From Metridium senile (lineage: Eukaryota; Cnidaria; Anthozoa; Actiniaria; Metridiidae), in NCBI GenBank assembly GCA_949775045.1, contig OX459095.1:24246778-24310777 (forward strand): a stretch of DNA of 64,000 nt, in the 5' to 3' direction. Of the stretch, positions 38,173-50,500 are shown one piece after another; the first letter of the stretch is position 1; each line of letters opens with the position of its first letter. The notes under the pieces were generated by a model, which searched no databases, had not been told where the DNA came from, and saw only the letters and a list, made by a program, of their open reading frames with translations. Made by a program: the position numbers and the translations under genes.

Positions 38173-38309
38173 TGAACTAGGCCTTATATAGTTATCATTG
38201 TCAATGAGTCGTTCGTTATCTTTATAGCCTGTCTTGCATTCGGTGAATTCAAATGATAGGTTTTGATTCGTCACATGTCAGACGCGACACTGAACTACGC
38301 CCACCAAAA

Positions 38310-38322
38310 ACACACTAAAAGA

Positions 38323-38353
<31 letters not shown>

Positions 38354-38400
38354 ACAGAAAAGCAAAAACTTTTTAAAAAAAAAAACACTTATTTACAGGT
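38310..38400. repeat. Poly-C/poly-A low-complexity tract
   Basis: A run of about 20 C is followed directly by A-rich sequence downstream of the DGCR8 stop. Such tracts are prone to assembly error. Confidence 0.8.
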
Positions 38401-38489
38401 GTAAAAATGACCACACTAAAAATTTCAATGAAAAAAGGGAAAGTGTTGTTAGCTAGCTATTTGCTAATGGTCTCCTGTGTTGAGAAGAA

Positions 38490-41400
38490 CTATATTTCTA
38501 CTGTGCTTATGGTGGTTGTATCTGCTGGCCCAGCGGCGTACCTTGCCCCTTGATATCCCTATGATATAAAAAACAGTAGCACAACTTTATTTTACCATAA
38601 CTATAAGTAGGGAAAATATGGCGAATAACAATCAAAAATCAATGTCGCAGCCGGCGAAGCTGTAGTCCACAATCTGAAGCCTGTAAACGGATGTCATTAC
38701 ACTATAGACATAATTTCGATTTATTACACGCTTTTAGATATATTTGTTTCATCATCTGACACTGCAGCGACTTGTTATGGCCATCCAACACAAACAGGCA
38801 CGACCAAAATATGCTGTGAATAAATCGAAAAAAAGAGAAAAAATGCCAACATCCTTCAAGGAAGGCTTCAAAATGTGGACTGTAGCTTTGATTGCGACAA
38901 CTATTTTTGAAATAGTCGGTGCAGCATACCTCCAGTTCTAGACAGACTAATTAACATTTATAAAATAATTTAGATAGTACGCGCGCTCTGATTGGTCAAA
39001 AACCGTGTTGGATGAGGCTATCTAAACATGCGCGCGCGTATTGATGGCGCGCGTATTGAGAATTGCTATTCTTATTAGCAATTAAAATGCCGATTTAGCC
39101 TAAAAAAATATTTTATAAAAGCAATAGAAGACGATTTTCTGTGTTATATAGCTTGTTCTAAACACTTGTGATGTTGGGAGAACACTCGAGAGCTGGAAAA
39201 GCACTCGCCTAACGGCTCGTGCTTTTCCTACGCTCTCTCGCGTTCTCCCAACATCACGCGTGTTTAGATCAGGCTATATAACACGGAAAATCGTCTTCTA
39301 TTTCTTAAGTATGTTACAGTAACACAGCAGTTTTGTACAAAGCATAAAGAGTTGACCATGTCTTACGTTGTCAGCTATTTTTAGCATTTCTTGTTTCAAT
39401 CGAGCCAATAAGACTTGTCCTCGTGGAGTGTCTGAGGTTGACGTACAGTTGGAAAGACTCTCTTCGTCAGGTGTCTTGTACTAAACAAACAAACAAACAA
39501 ACAATTAAACAGATAATCATAAACAAACAGATAAACAAACAAATAACAAACAGACAAACAAACAAACAAACAAACAGACAGACAGACAAACAGACAATCA
39601 AACACTTTTGACAAACAAACAAACAGACAGACAAGCAAACGCACAAACAAATAAATTAGCAAACAAGCAAATAAACAAACGAATAGACAAAACAAATACA
39701 TTCAAAAGAAACAAACAAACAAACAAAACAAACTAATTCGATTTGAAAACCATCATCATTATCATCGTCATTATCATCATCATCAACAGCACCACCATCG
39801 TCATCATATCGTCATCGTATCACCATCACCACCGACATATTATAATTATTTGAGCATCATCATCATCAACAGAAGCAGCACCACCATGCATCATCATAAT
39901 TATTCTAACATCAGCAACATCATATCATCACCTGCATCACCATCATATCATCCTTATTTTATATCATCAGCAACAGCTAGCATCGCCACGTACTACCACC
40001 ACCACCACAATCATCATACCAATCATATCAATCATATCATATGATTATCATGACTATATCATCATCAGCAACAGCACGTCACATACCTTTTTGACGATTG
40101 ACGAGGGTCTGTCACAGTATATTCTCAAAAGCGATCCCCAATTAGAGATATGTGGATGTAGTTTCTTTAAAACAACAAAGACAAGTATATCAATCAGTTT
40201 GTCAATCTTCTGGATTATTAGTACGTACGTATTTATACATTTTGATTGGCCTGACATTTTGCTTTTATTAATTAGTGTTTGTCTGCGTGTTTCTTTGTTG
40301 TTTACCTTTGTTGTTTGTTCTTTAGTGTAATGGTGCTTCTTCAGTTTTTTCAGTCTGTCCGTTAGCTAGTTTACTTATTTGTTCGTGTGTTTCGGTTTTT
40401 TTTTGTATAAATGCTTCTCTGTCTATCCAATTGTCTGTTAGATGCAAAACTATTGTGCAACTTTTGCTGTTCACTCTATTTTCACCCTCAACTATGCCGG
40501 CCTTTTCACAATAATCCTTCTCTCCCCTTGGAAGTAACAAGTCAGAGTTTAAGAGGTTGTCTATATAAGCTTTTGCCTATATTGTACTTTACTTATTTGT
40601 TCTTTGCATGAATTTTCTGTTTATTCAATCGTTAGCTAGAACTCATTTGTTCTTTTGAACTGATTTCGTTTCTGCTATAATCATCTTACCATCAGCAAAG
40701 CTTGCGATGCTAACTGTTTACCAATTTTCTTATTTTTACAAGGTCCCTATAGTAAACAAAAATAAATAAAAATACGTGAATTGTTGCTGACATGTACAAT
40801 AAAAACCCGTGTAAAAAAACACTAGCTTTTCAACTTTTAAACTGTAATGAAATACTAAAGGTTATTTATCGTAGATGTAACTCAGATAAGTATAAAATCA
40901 TGTCAAAGGTTTAGACCGCGACGTTTCGGCTGAGTGCTAGTCTAGCAGTAGCAGCCGAAACGTCTTGGTCCAAGTTAACCTTCAACATTCGTATAGGACA
41001 AACGAATAATTCTCACTACTTAGGATGAAATGATTCTTGTTTTTAGAGGAATTAGCCTGAATATTAGATTGTAATGATAACTAGCTGATGTCGTCAATGT
41101 TTGTATACCTCTGCTGTATGTTTTCCACATGATATTTTGAACGAGTGATTCTGAGACTCCCCAGGAACTATCTTGAAGTGGATGGTCGATGAACACACGC
41201 CTTGATTTCTGAAAAGAAAAGTGAATAAGACTGACCTGCAGAGATTGTCAATAGACGGTTCTCGTCCACAACCGTTCAAACACAATAGCGTGTGATATAT
41301 CTTTACAATTTTACTACAGCTCGCGGTTATTTAAGGAATGTACACATTATCAAACAATTGAAACACTTTAAAAGTCCGCAGGTTGTAGTCAAATTGTAAA

Positions 41401-44400
41401 GAATAAAGTACACGCTATTAAGGCTGGGGTTGTTGAGCGTAAGACCCCGTCTACACGGATCCGGATACTTTTGGAACCGCATACTTTTTAATGCGAATCG
41501 GCCTATCGTCCACACGAATCCAGTGAATCCGGTCACCGAAACCGCATACTTTTACTTGAATCCTCCGGATACGCGGATTCGTGTGGACGCAAATATTTCT
41601 ATGCGGTTTCAGCCGGATCGGATTCGTGTAGACGAGGCATAAGAATACACTGTTACATTTGAGCACACCGCATAACAAACATGCATTACATAACATCCAG
41701 AATCCAATTGGCACCTTGCAAAAACATACTTATCCAGCGCTTTTTGAACTAGCTAGCTGTCACAAATCTATTTACCTTTTCAAACATTCCTGCAGAACCT
41801 GCGAGGGAGTGGGAAGACCTGATTTGTTTGACAAGTGGTAGATGTTGGCGTGGTCGATTTTCAGCTTATCAAAACACTGGAAATGGAAGTAAAAAAATAA
41901 GCGATTATGTCTACAACGTTAGTAAGTTATGATTGACGCAATTGAAAATTTGGTATTGATAATGCGTAATAGATGTTTAATGAATTATTGTTGTTATAAG
42001 TAACGACCTTGGGAACGACTTACTCTGGTAAATTCACTTAGCATTCAATTAATACAAAAATAAAGCAGCATTGCAAACACCAAAGCAAGATAAAAAACCT
42101 CTGGTACTTCAAATAAAAGTAAAATATTTCAAAAAGCTACAATTATAGGAGTTTTACCTCTAATTTGTCCCTGGATATTACATGGTCTCGTATCTTATTG
42201 AATACACCAGGCATTAATACTTCCAGTGCAACCTCTGCTGCAATTTGTTTGGCTTGCTTTTTACTTGACGCTGCTCCAGTACCATGTGTGATTCCATTGA
42301 TCTGAACCTCGGCCATGAAAGGAGTAGTATTATTACTACACTCACTGTTCACATACACAGGTTTTTCTTTGAGAACGGCTTGACAGTATTCATGTAGAAT
42401 TGCTACTGGTGTTTTCCCTCCTGGGTTTAAAACCCAACCTTTGTTTTCCTTAGCGTTTTTACCCTTTACGCAGTAAGGAAGACACTCCAATGCAGATGAC
42501 AACATACCTTCGCCTTCCTCGACAACTTGTTCGGATGGTTTAACAACATTTTTTTCTTGCTGTATTGTAAGCTCTTCAAATTCAAATAGCTTGTTCAGGT
42601 AAGAGCTTAGATCCTCTGCTTCTATCAATTCAATGCCAGAAGTGTGGTGAGTGCTTTTAAGCAAATTGTCAGTATCCTTCACATTATTATTAAAGTGCTT
42701 ATCAACTGAAGTGGTTTCAGTCTCTGCAGAATTTGAATCCTCGGTTTCACCACTTTGGGCATTGCTTGAACAACTAAAATGTGTTTCTTTCATTATTGGA
42801 ATATCATTTTCCGATTCTGAGTTTATGAAATTATTTCTTACATTACCTTTGAGGCTGAGTGGATTTATTCTATAAGAACTTTGTTCTTCAGTGAAATTAC
42901 TATTATATAATTCCTGGTTTGAGAGGCTTTTCAAGCTTTTATTTTGTGTTTGAGACATGTCCAGCTTTGAGCTGGAAATTGGAGAAGCACCAGAAGCTTT
43001 AGGGTGTATGTTATCACATTGTTCCATATCCAGTACAGCACTTAGAGTGTCGATAACAACATCAAGGCCATCCACAGGATTAACTGAGCCATCCTTGTCA
43101 TTACATTTAATTTGCCTTCCTGTAACATCATTAGCTGTTTTACAGCCATGATTATCATCACTGCCATTATTTCTATCAAGTACTTTCATGTTGTTGATTG
43201 TGATGTCGAAATCTTTATCTCCTGAGACTATGCTAGTACCTGTGGTATTGCTGTCTTGTTCAATATTACTCCCACAATCACTCTTTCTTTGAGATGTAAC
43301 CTCATAATTTGAATCACACTCTTCAGCAATGCCACAATCAATATCAGTTACCATGCCATTTACACCATCATCAACTATTGCCTCAGCATCTTGTGGCTGT
43401 GTTCTGTTCTCTTCACCATTAGTTCTTTGACAATCAAGTGGATTGTCATCAGATCCTGCAATGTTGAGAAAGTTAAGAACTGATGCAGCTTGACTGGATG
43501 GACAGACAGTTTTCACAGAGGAACTTCTTGAATGTTTGTGTGTTTCCAGTGCTTTAGTCTGGTGCAGGCAAGGGATAGCTGCGATAGGAACATCATGTTT
43601 CTATGACAACAAACAATGACATTTAATTTACAACCAAAATTGAAATGATGATAATGATAAGCAGGTATGCAAGTGTAGTCTCAGTATCAATGAGAGCAAG
43701 AAGCAGCATCCTCCTCATGAATAGGAATGAGGGAAAATTAGTTCTAATTTTCCCTCATACATAGTAATGAGGGAAAATTAGAACTAATTTTCCCTCATTA
43801 CTATTCATGAGGTATTACTATTCATGAGGTATATAGTCCCTCATCACCGGGACTATCGTCGAAACAGGTACGTAAAATTTACACGCTGTTTCGGAATTTC
43901 ATTTGATTTGTTATGGGGCCATATTACTCTTAGGGCATAGGATAGGGTAATTTTACCTAGTAGGGGACGTCATGTTCTTTTGTAATCTTACCTGCCTTGG
44001 CGAATTGTTAAATGAATAAATAAATAAAAATAAATACTTAATATCGCTGCACACTCCTACGCGTGTGGGAGGCATTTTTGTCATTGCGCATGTACATATA
44101 AAACTGACATTGAGAATCAAAAAAATCAAATCATCAAGTTTAAAGTAACAAGGTGTTTATTTTATTGAAAAATAGACCTTACATCATACACCACAACATT
44201 ATCTTTCTTGATTTATTTATGAAAACTTATATTAAATTCGACATTGTTTAATGTCGCTCCTTGAAGAATCCCTCCCAAAGTAAATCCCATGCTCGTTTAT
44301 TTCCTCGGTGATCATGGTATTACAACTAATACCATGACTTCTTCGGGATATTAGTGATTAAATATCCCTCAGCCTTGGGAAGTTTAGTAAAAGTTCTTCC

Positions 44401-46858
44401 ACTAAACTTCCCTCTGCTTCGGGGACATTTAATCACTAATATCACTCAGTGCCATGGTATTACTTATAATAATTTGACCACATCTCATGGATATATATAC
44501 AATCCTGCAGGCTGTGGTTGAATTTTAAGAATAATACTACACAGCTGTCAAAGTGGAGGATGACCAATTCAAGAGCACCATAATTAACAATTATTCGCTG
44601 AAGGTGGTTATCGGGTGAATATTTCCCACTTAGCCTGAGGTGAATAATTGTTTTAGTATATAATAATACACAGATCACAACCGAACAAAAAAATAAAGAA
44701 TTCTTGTATAAAATAAAAATTTATTGCATAATATTACAAAGCGTGACAAGATGCACAAGCTTAGATATGGTCTAATATCCCGAGATAGTGAACCAATGAG
44801 AGTGCACGTTCTTATGAGGTTGTGAATTGTGCATATATACAAATATATTATATTCCTTACCCTCACACTGCCTTTGCCAATGTAATATGGACGTGCCCAT
44901 GTACAAACCCTTGTGGTGCGATGAAGGTAGATGATTCCTCCACTCCTGTGATTTAGGGCTATCCATCCTTCTGGTAGTGCTAGGTTAGGCAATGGTCCTT
45001 CAACTGAAACCAAAGGAAGTAATTATATTTTGACGTCACAATGTGTTTACAGTGGGGGATAGAGTCACCGAAAACAATGGCAATTTCAAGTAAATCTTCC
45101 TTCTCTTTGAAATTAGAGATTCATATTATCTAGTTTTTATGTATGTTAATTATACATGTGTCTATGTTAAACTTTATACTTTCATATTTATGGCATTTTT
45201 CTTTCCTCTCTGTCTGGTAAATGCAATTTTATTGTGTATTCTCGTATTGTTGTTATGAATCTGTCCCCCACTGGCATCCATGATCCTTAGCATTAAGACA
45301 ATAGAATGTTTTGATGTGACGTCATAGTGAAATAGGGCAATTAATTTCTTTTATCACTTGCTCTCACAACTGTCTGGGTTTTCCAACATTGTTGATGATT
45401 GTATAAACCAAAACAAAAGTCATCTATCGACATTATGATAAGACTTTGGATAATGTACACCACCTCCCATCATTCTAACAGTCCATTCCACATCCACCAT
45501 ACATGTATATATTACCCAGCATGCTTATAACCAATGACAATCAAACATCGGAAATCATTCAGTAAGACATTAATTACATTGTCATTTGATTGATGGTCCT
45601 GAAGAGGTAAAATGGGAGCTGGGATTGGCCTTATTTTTGACTGGGAAAATGGGATTGGATGCACTGGGACTGGGATTTACAAATAAAATAACAATACAAA
45701 ATGGGAATGGGATTGAAAACTTGAGCAAAACTGATGGGATTATGTGATTTTTGACTGGGATTTGGTCCAAATAAAAACTGGGAACTGGGAAATGGCCCTC
45801 TTGATTGATATCACTTTTAGTTATTTTTGTTCAATCTATAGTTTTTCTGATGATATTGCTACACATCCAACAGAGTTAGTGTCAAGTGAGTTGGCAATTC
45901 TCTTCCGTCAATCAAACACAATTTGTCAAACAAGTCATGAGCGACGTAGTTCAATGAAATTCATTCTAGGTACTAGATTGTTAACCCTAATTAAATTCAA
46001 TAAGACAATTGGTATTTTTGCTCAATTTTCTATGTAAAATAAGTCTACCCGTTGCATGTTCACATTGACCGTTGTTGACAGTTCAAGTAATTAGTAGTCT
46101 AGACAAATTGTCTTTTTGGAAGAACATGGGATGGCAGATTTTTAACCCCCAAGTGATAAACAAACCAATGCATGGGCTCTTTATCATATATTTTAGGGTA
46201 TCAAAAATAAAAGTTGAAATTCTGAATTCTAATTTTAATACTGTACAATAAAAGATACCAAATTGCTGATTTTTACACCAAAAATATACGAAACAAAGAT
46301 ACAATGAGCGTTTTCATTTACCGCTGATTCACCCGCACTTCCCCGACCATCTCATCCCCGCCACTCGGGAAGTCAATTGCAATTGATTGCTGTCGATTGA
46401 TATTGATATTAATGAGTGAATAATGAGTTATTATCCACAATTTCATTGACGGAATATTTTTAAAAGAGCACAAGTTGTTTGTAAGTTTAATAATGTAATT
46501 GTTTGTAAGTTTTTACAGAAAAGAGTGATTGTACAACACTGTAGCAATACTTACCTCTGATAATTTTTCGCAGCTGTTGACTCCTTTCATTAGTTCCGCC
46601 ATCTTCCAACTGATTCACAGTGCTATCTGAATCTTGTGACGACAAATTCGAAGATAATTCATCCAATAACTTGTCCCTAAACTCGATTTCCTCGTCTGTA
46701 ATACAGTCTTTTTTAAGTCTCTTTTCTGTTTGTGAATCATTCTCGTCGGTGTAAAAAACACGATCTCTTTTAAGGCTAATTCGCGAAGCCAAGTCATTGT
46801 TTGTAATTGAAACATCACTTGTAGCAAACAAACCCTCGTCTCTTGACATGATCTTCAA
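38490..46858 (-). CDS. DGCR8: DGCR8/Pasha, Microprocessor RNA-binding subunit (9 coding exons)
   Basis: Exons on minus: 46858-46555, 45003-44861, 43600-42158, 41876-41776, 41208-41109, 40746-40690, 40164-40087, 39480-39367, 38558-38490; phases close to 802 residues (human about 770). Partner of Drosha in cleaving primary microRNA in the nucleus. Visible parts: acidic/basic N-terminus; WW-type segment LPEGWIALNHRSGGIIYLHR with TRVCTWARPYYIGKGSVR; heme-domain motif KHDVPIAAIPCLH with the conserved Cys at about 160; a long low-complexity linker (most of exon 3); dsRBD1 (NPGGKTPVAILHEYCQAVLK .. GTGAASSKKQAKQIAAEVAL); dsRBD2 split over four exons (SGLPTPSQVLQECLKR, FKIVPGESQNHSFKISCGKH, KKIGKQLASQALL, HPHISNWGSLLRIY); a Drosha-binding tail helix (LARLKQEMLKIADN). 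The last exon ends STVEI, like the vertebrate terminus. Start could also be the second Met, at 46,849. The gene lies divergent to GNB1L. Confidence 0.94.
38777..38941 (+). CDS. Possible small single-pass membrane protein (54 aa) nested in DGCR8
   Basis: ATG at 38,777 lies 10 bases after a good 3' splice site (TTGTTTCATCATCTGACACTGCAG region). The frame gives a basic N-terminus (QHKQARPKYAVNKSKKREK) and one hydrophobic helix near the C-terminus (WTVALIATTIFEIVGAAYL), ending in Gln-Phe. Layout and size resemble tail-anchored ER proteins such as the SERP/RAMP4 group, but similarity is weak and the identity is not claimed. It is antisense inside the last DGCR8 intron. A 5' exon and poly(A) signal were not identified with confidence. 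Confidence 0.4.
   Translation: MAIQHKQARPKYAVNKSKKREKMPTSFKEGFKMWTVALIATTIFEIVGAAYLQF
39122..39306. mobile_element. Palindromic element with GCAATAGAAGACGATTTTC ends
   Basis: Arms of about 85 bp pair almost completely (ATAGAAGACGATTTTCTGTG with ACGGAAAATCGTCTTCTAT; GTTGGGAGAACACTCGAGAG with CTCTCGCGTTCTCCCAAC). It lies in the last DGCR8 intron. Related to 32,636-32,751. Confidence 0.8.
39481..40075. repeat. (AAAC)n followed by (ATC/ACC)n microsatellites
   Basis: 39,481-39,730 is AAAC/CAGA tetranucleotide repeat; 39,750-40,075 is ATC/CACCAC trinucleotide-like repeat. Both are in DGCR8 introns between the exons at 39,480 and 40,087. Confidence 0.85.
40919..40968. other. Palindromic GACGTTTCGGCT..AGCCGAAACGTC, decayed ribozyme-like tail
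   Basis: Both strands carry AGCCGAAACGTC around a CTAGTCTAGCAG stem. The GAAACGTC block after a stem resembles hammerhead/Penelope tails, but CUGANGA is not present. Confidence 0.3.
41441..41641. mobile_element. MITE with CTACACGGATCCGGATAC ends, copy 2
   Basis: Opposite orientation to 36,084-36,281, with the same inverted ends and TGCGGTTTCAGCCGGATCGG at the right. In a DGCR8 intron. Confidence 0.8.
43713..43830. repeat. Nested palindromes of ATGAGGGAAAATTAG units
   Basis: AATGAGGGAAAATTAG alternates three times with its reverse complement, flanked by CTCATGAATAG/CTATTCATGAG. Probably a fold-back miniature element; in the intron between DGCR8 exons 2 and 3. Confidence 0.7.
44305..44465. 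repeat. Interlocked inverted repeats (TGGTATTA / ATTAGTGATTAAAT)
   Basis: GATATTAGTGATTAAAT pairs with ATTTAATCACTAATATC, enclosing GGGAAGTTTAGT/ACTAAACTTCCC, with CATGGTATTAC outside. Likely a miniature inverted-repeat element. Confidence 0.65.
45021..45343. mobile_element. MITE carrying TGACGTCA at both ends, copy 2
   Basis: Same family and internal order as 36,534-36,842 (GTGGGGGATAGAGTCACC, GAATCTGTCCCCCACTGG, GTGACGTCATAGTGAAATAG). It starts 18 bp upstream of DGCR8 exon 2, in intron 1. Confidence 0.8.
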
Positions 46859-47510
46859 TTGTATCTATTGTTTATAAATTTGAGACACTATGAATGTGAG
46901 ATTTTCTTGTAATCTTGAAGTTGTTTGATAGATTATAAACTTTGTTTTCCACGTATTTGAATCCGGTGTTCGAATGCTCGTTCTGTAAATTCGTGGCGAC
47001 AGCAAACAACGATCCAAATTGATCCATTTTTAAAATAAAAAAGCTAATAACGAATGGATTAAATGTAAATGTCTACAGACAAATAAATATAGCGTTAACT
47101 TGTTAAGGAATTCATGAATTTCGATAACTAAATCTCAGCCAGAATCACAAAACAAGCTGTTTCTCAGTTTTTCAGCCGTTAAAATGAAACAGGAAGCCCA
47201 ACCGTTGTCATTGTATTTCCCCAAAAAACATTAATCTAATTATCATGATATCTGGCTGAGTAATCTTTCTTCTAAAAACGTACGTAAACTAGAAAAAACA
47301 GAACTCTCAAAATAAATGATATTTGTTCGTTCAATAAATTTATATCATGACTTTGGCAAAGTTGTTGGGCCTCCTTTGGTTGGTGGTGATCGGTCTCTTT
47401 CCGGTAAATCAAGGAACGCCTGCTTTTATTTACGCACTAAAAAGTTCACGTTGAACAATGCTGAATTATTGTAGGAATTCTCATCAATTCTGTGGTATTG
47501 TATTGCAATA
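46859..47510. promoter_or_regulatory. Shared 5' intergenic region of DGCR8 and GNB1L
   Basis: 652 bp separate the two start codons, which point away from each other. This is the only place for both core promoters and 5' UTRs, so a bidirectional promoter is likely. No TATA box or clear transcription-factor cluster could be assigned by eye. Confidence 0.5.
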
Positions 47511-50500
47511 ATGGATTCAAGACTGCCTCCAGATCCTATCTTTATACTTCGAGGCTCAGAATCTTCTATTAATACGGTTAGCTTTGCACCAGCTAGCGTA
47601 TCAGAACATGGCATATTAGCATCAGGGTAGGTGACGTGAATTTTGTATCCATGCATGTGCATGCATGTTTTGGCTATTATTATACACACTTTCTATTTAC
47701 AAATCTTTTAGCAATATTTTGCTTTTTTACGTGCATTCTGAAAGATTTTCAAACTGGGATTGTTTTTGGTAATATTAATAAAAGTGATGGCAATTTTTTA
47801 TATTTTTCAATCTTTCACTAGAGATTACAGAAATTTTTAGATTGAAATTTTTCCTTTAGTAAAGATCGAAATATCTAAAGTGAAATCATGGCATATAATC
47901 GGAGTTAATTATCCTTTTGGTCACCATATAAATTATGTAATGAATTATCACAACCACATCTCAAATGAACATATCGATCATTTAATTATGTAACATATCA
48001 TCATGACGTAGTTCAAGGAGATATAAAACACATGCGTTGCAATTATAAAGCATGTGGGGATTGGCAGAACATGAGAGAAGTGTTAAGAGAAGCATGATTT
48101 GAAGGTGTTATAGTGATTCTTAACACTTCTTGATTATTGTGACAATCCCCAACTGCTTTATAATAAGTTTCTAATTCTTAATTATACAAATTGTAATGGT
48201 TGATTGACATGATAACATGCATGCTGTGTGCTGTCATAAAGCATGTGCTTCGACCAATCACAATGCATAATTCTTTATTTAGTTATTTTAAGGATATGCT
48301 ATTTGGTACTGTCCCCAGGGGATGTACTCGGGGGGGGGGGGGGGGGGGGTAACATGACGGGGAGGTCCGACGTATTTTTTTGGGTTGACAATTTTCATTC
48401 TTGGTATTTTTTTGGGTCAAGAGACCTGCCACATTATTTTTTAGGTCTTAAAATGAAACCCATATTTTTTTGGGTGTCCACATCTCCAAGTTCAATTTTT
48501 GTATCAGAAAATTATTCGCTTGAAATTTTTTTCAGCAAGGTGTGAGTTCTGTAAAAAAACTTTTTTCTGATGATTCAATAAATCAGTTTTGAAATATTTA
48601 AGCCTTGTATTTTTTGGGGTTTGAAATTTGCATGCCATGTATTTTTTTGAGATGTAAAATTTCAGGGTTGAGTATTTTTTGGGGGTTGCAATATGAAACT
48701 CCATCAGACCTCCCGTCATTTCACCCCAAGTACATCGCCTGGGCATAAAGCATGTGCCTTGACCTTCATCACAATGCATAATTCTTTATTTAGTTATTTT
48801 AAAGATATGCTATTTGGTACTGTCTATAGTGTTCATTTATGTGCCTTGTAAGGTGTATGGTCATTACTTTGCTTTACTCTGTCAACCTCCTTTGACTAAA
48901 ACCAAATTTTTAGTTCATCGAAAGGTGTTGTCAGTCTCTGGGATCTAAAGACTAAAAGAGTTCAAGCAAGCATAGATGAGCACAGCGGGAAAGGAATTCT
49001 TGGCCTGGATATCACTAAAGATGCAAAGCTAATCAGGTATTTTTTATGATAATGACAAAATTATAGTGTTGCCTACATTTGAAATTGGATGATCTAAAAT
49101 AATCATAATGGTGATTCCTGATGATCATGATGACATGATATGATAATGACGATGATTGAAAATAGATGATCATGTTGATGATGATAATGTTGATGATCAT
49201 AATTATAAATCTTTGTTACTACCACGTAGGATAAATTTATTTTATTGTCACCAAGCTTTCGGACTTAGCGTCCATCTTCAGGGCATGAATGAGCTACTTT
49301 ATTTACATGCGATGTTGATGATGTTGATGGTGATAATGATGGTGATGATGATGGCAATGATTGTGATGATGGTGATAACAATGGTGATGATGAGCACAGT
49401 GTTGTTGATGATGGGGGTGGGTATGATGATAATGGTGATAATTATAGTAATGATTACTTACTAGATAATGATAATTGTGTTTGAGATGGTGATCAATTGT
49501 GTTGATAATGGTGGTGGTGGTGGTGGCTGTGATGATAATGAAAAAGATAACAGTATCTCTCCACACATTTTTCTGTTTTATTTATATTTTTATAATTATT
49601 TAGTGAATTATTAAAAACAAAGAACATTTTGTTATTATTGAAAGCAGTTGTAATCAATATTATATATGGTATTTGTGTTTCATAGTCATGGCCGAGATGG
49701 TTTCATATATGTTTACAATCTTGGAAATGGTAGTCCTACTCTTGAAACAAAGCTCTCTCTTCCTGTTTTTGGGTTTTGTAAATTTTCACTTCTACAAGAT
49801 GGTAGGTCAAGAACATGTAGCTTTATTATGTAGCTCATATTATTCCAGTCTGACTCACTTTTTTCTTTCATTTGCATCTCTTTTGTTCTTTTTTGAGTAA
49901 TTCCCTGTTTTTAAACTTAAATTTGTTTTATTTCTTTGAAGTATGCTCCTTCCTTTGTTTATTTGTTTTTTCCTTCCTTCCTTTCCCCCTTTTCTCTCCT
50001 CAAATATTTTCTTGTATGTCTTGAAATTGTTTTCCCTTTCATTGCTTCTACTGTCGTCTTTTCATCCTTTTTTATTAGATGTAACTAAGTGATTATCTAA
50101 GTATTTTAGCTTACCTCATAAATGTATTTATAATTTTACTTTTTAGATAACAAAACTTTACTGGCCACAGCTTCATCAGCTCAAGCACAGGTTCAAAATG
50201 CTTTTAGTATTGTATATCCCTCAAATAGTATCATCATTGTCATCATTCTTTTTGTGAATTATTTTTCTGTAGATAGACATTGTGGACCTGGATGCTAAAG
50301 CAGTTCTATACAAAATCAAACCTGCGGATGAGAAAGGATTTGGTAGGTGAATAGAATTTAAAACAAAATATTAAAACACAAATAGATGAATATAAAAAGA
50401 ATGAAAGAATAAAAGATAAGATCTTGTTATCTACATTTATCACTATATCTTAAACAATATTTTACCACCATCATATACTCTCAAAATTAAAGGAGATCTT

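Noticed and set aside
37087..38175. 362-residue Ile-rich open frame on the plus strand
   Set aside because: Opposite-strand reading of the minisatellite; highly biased composition and no gene features.
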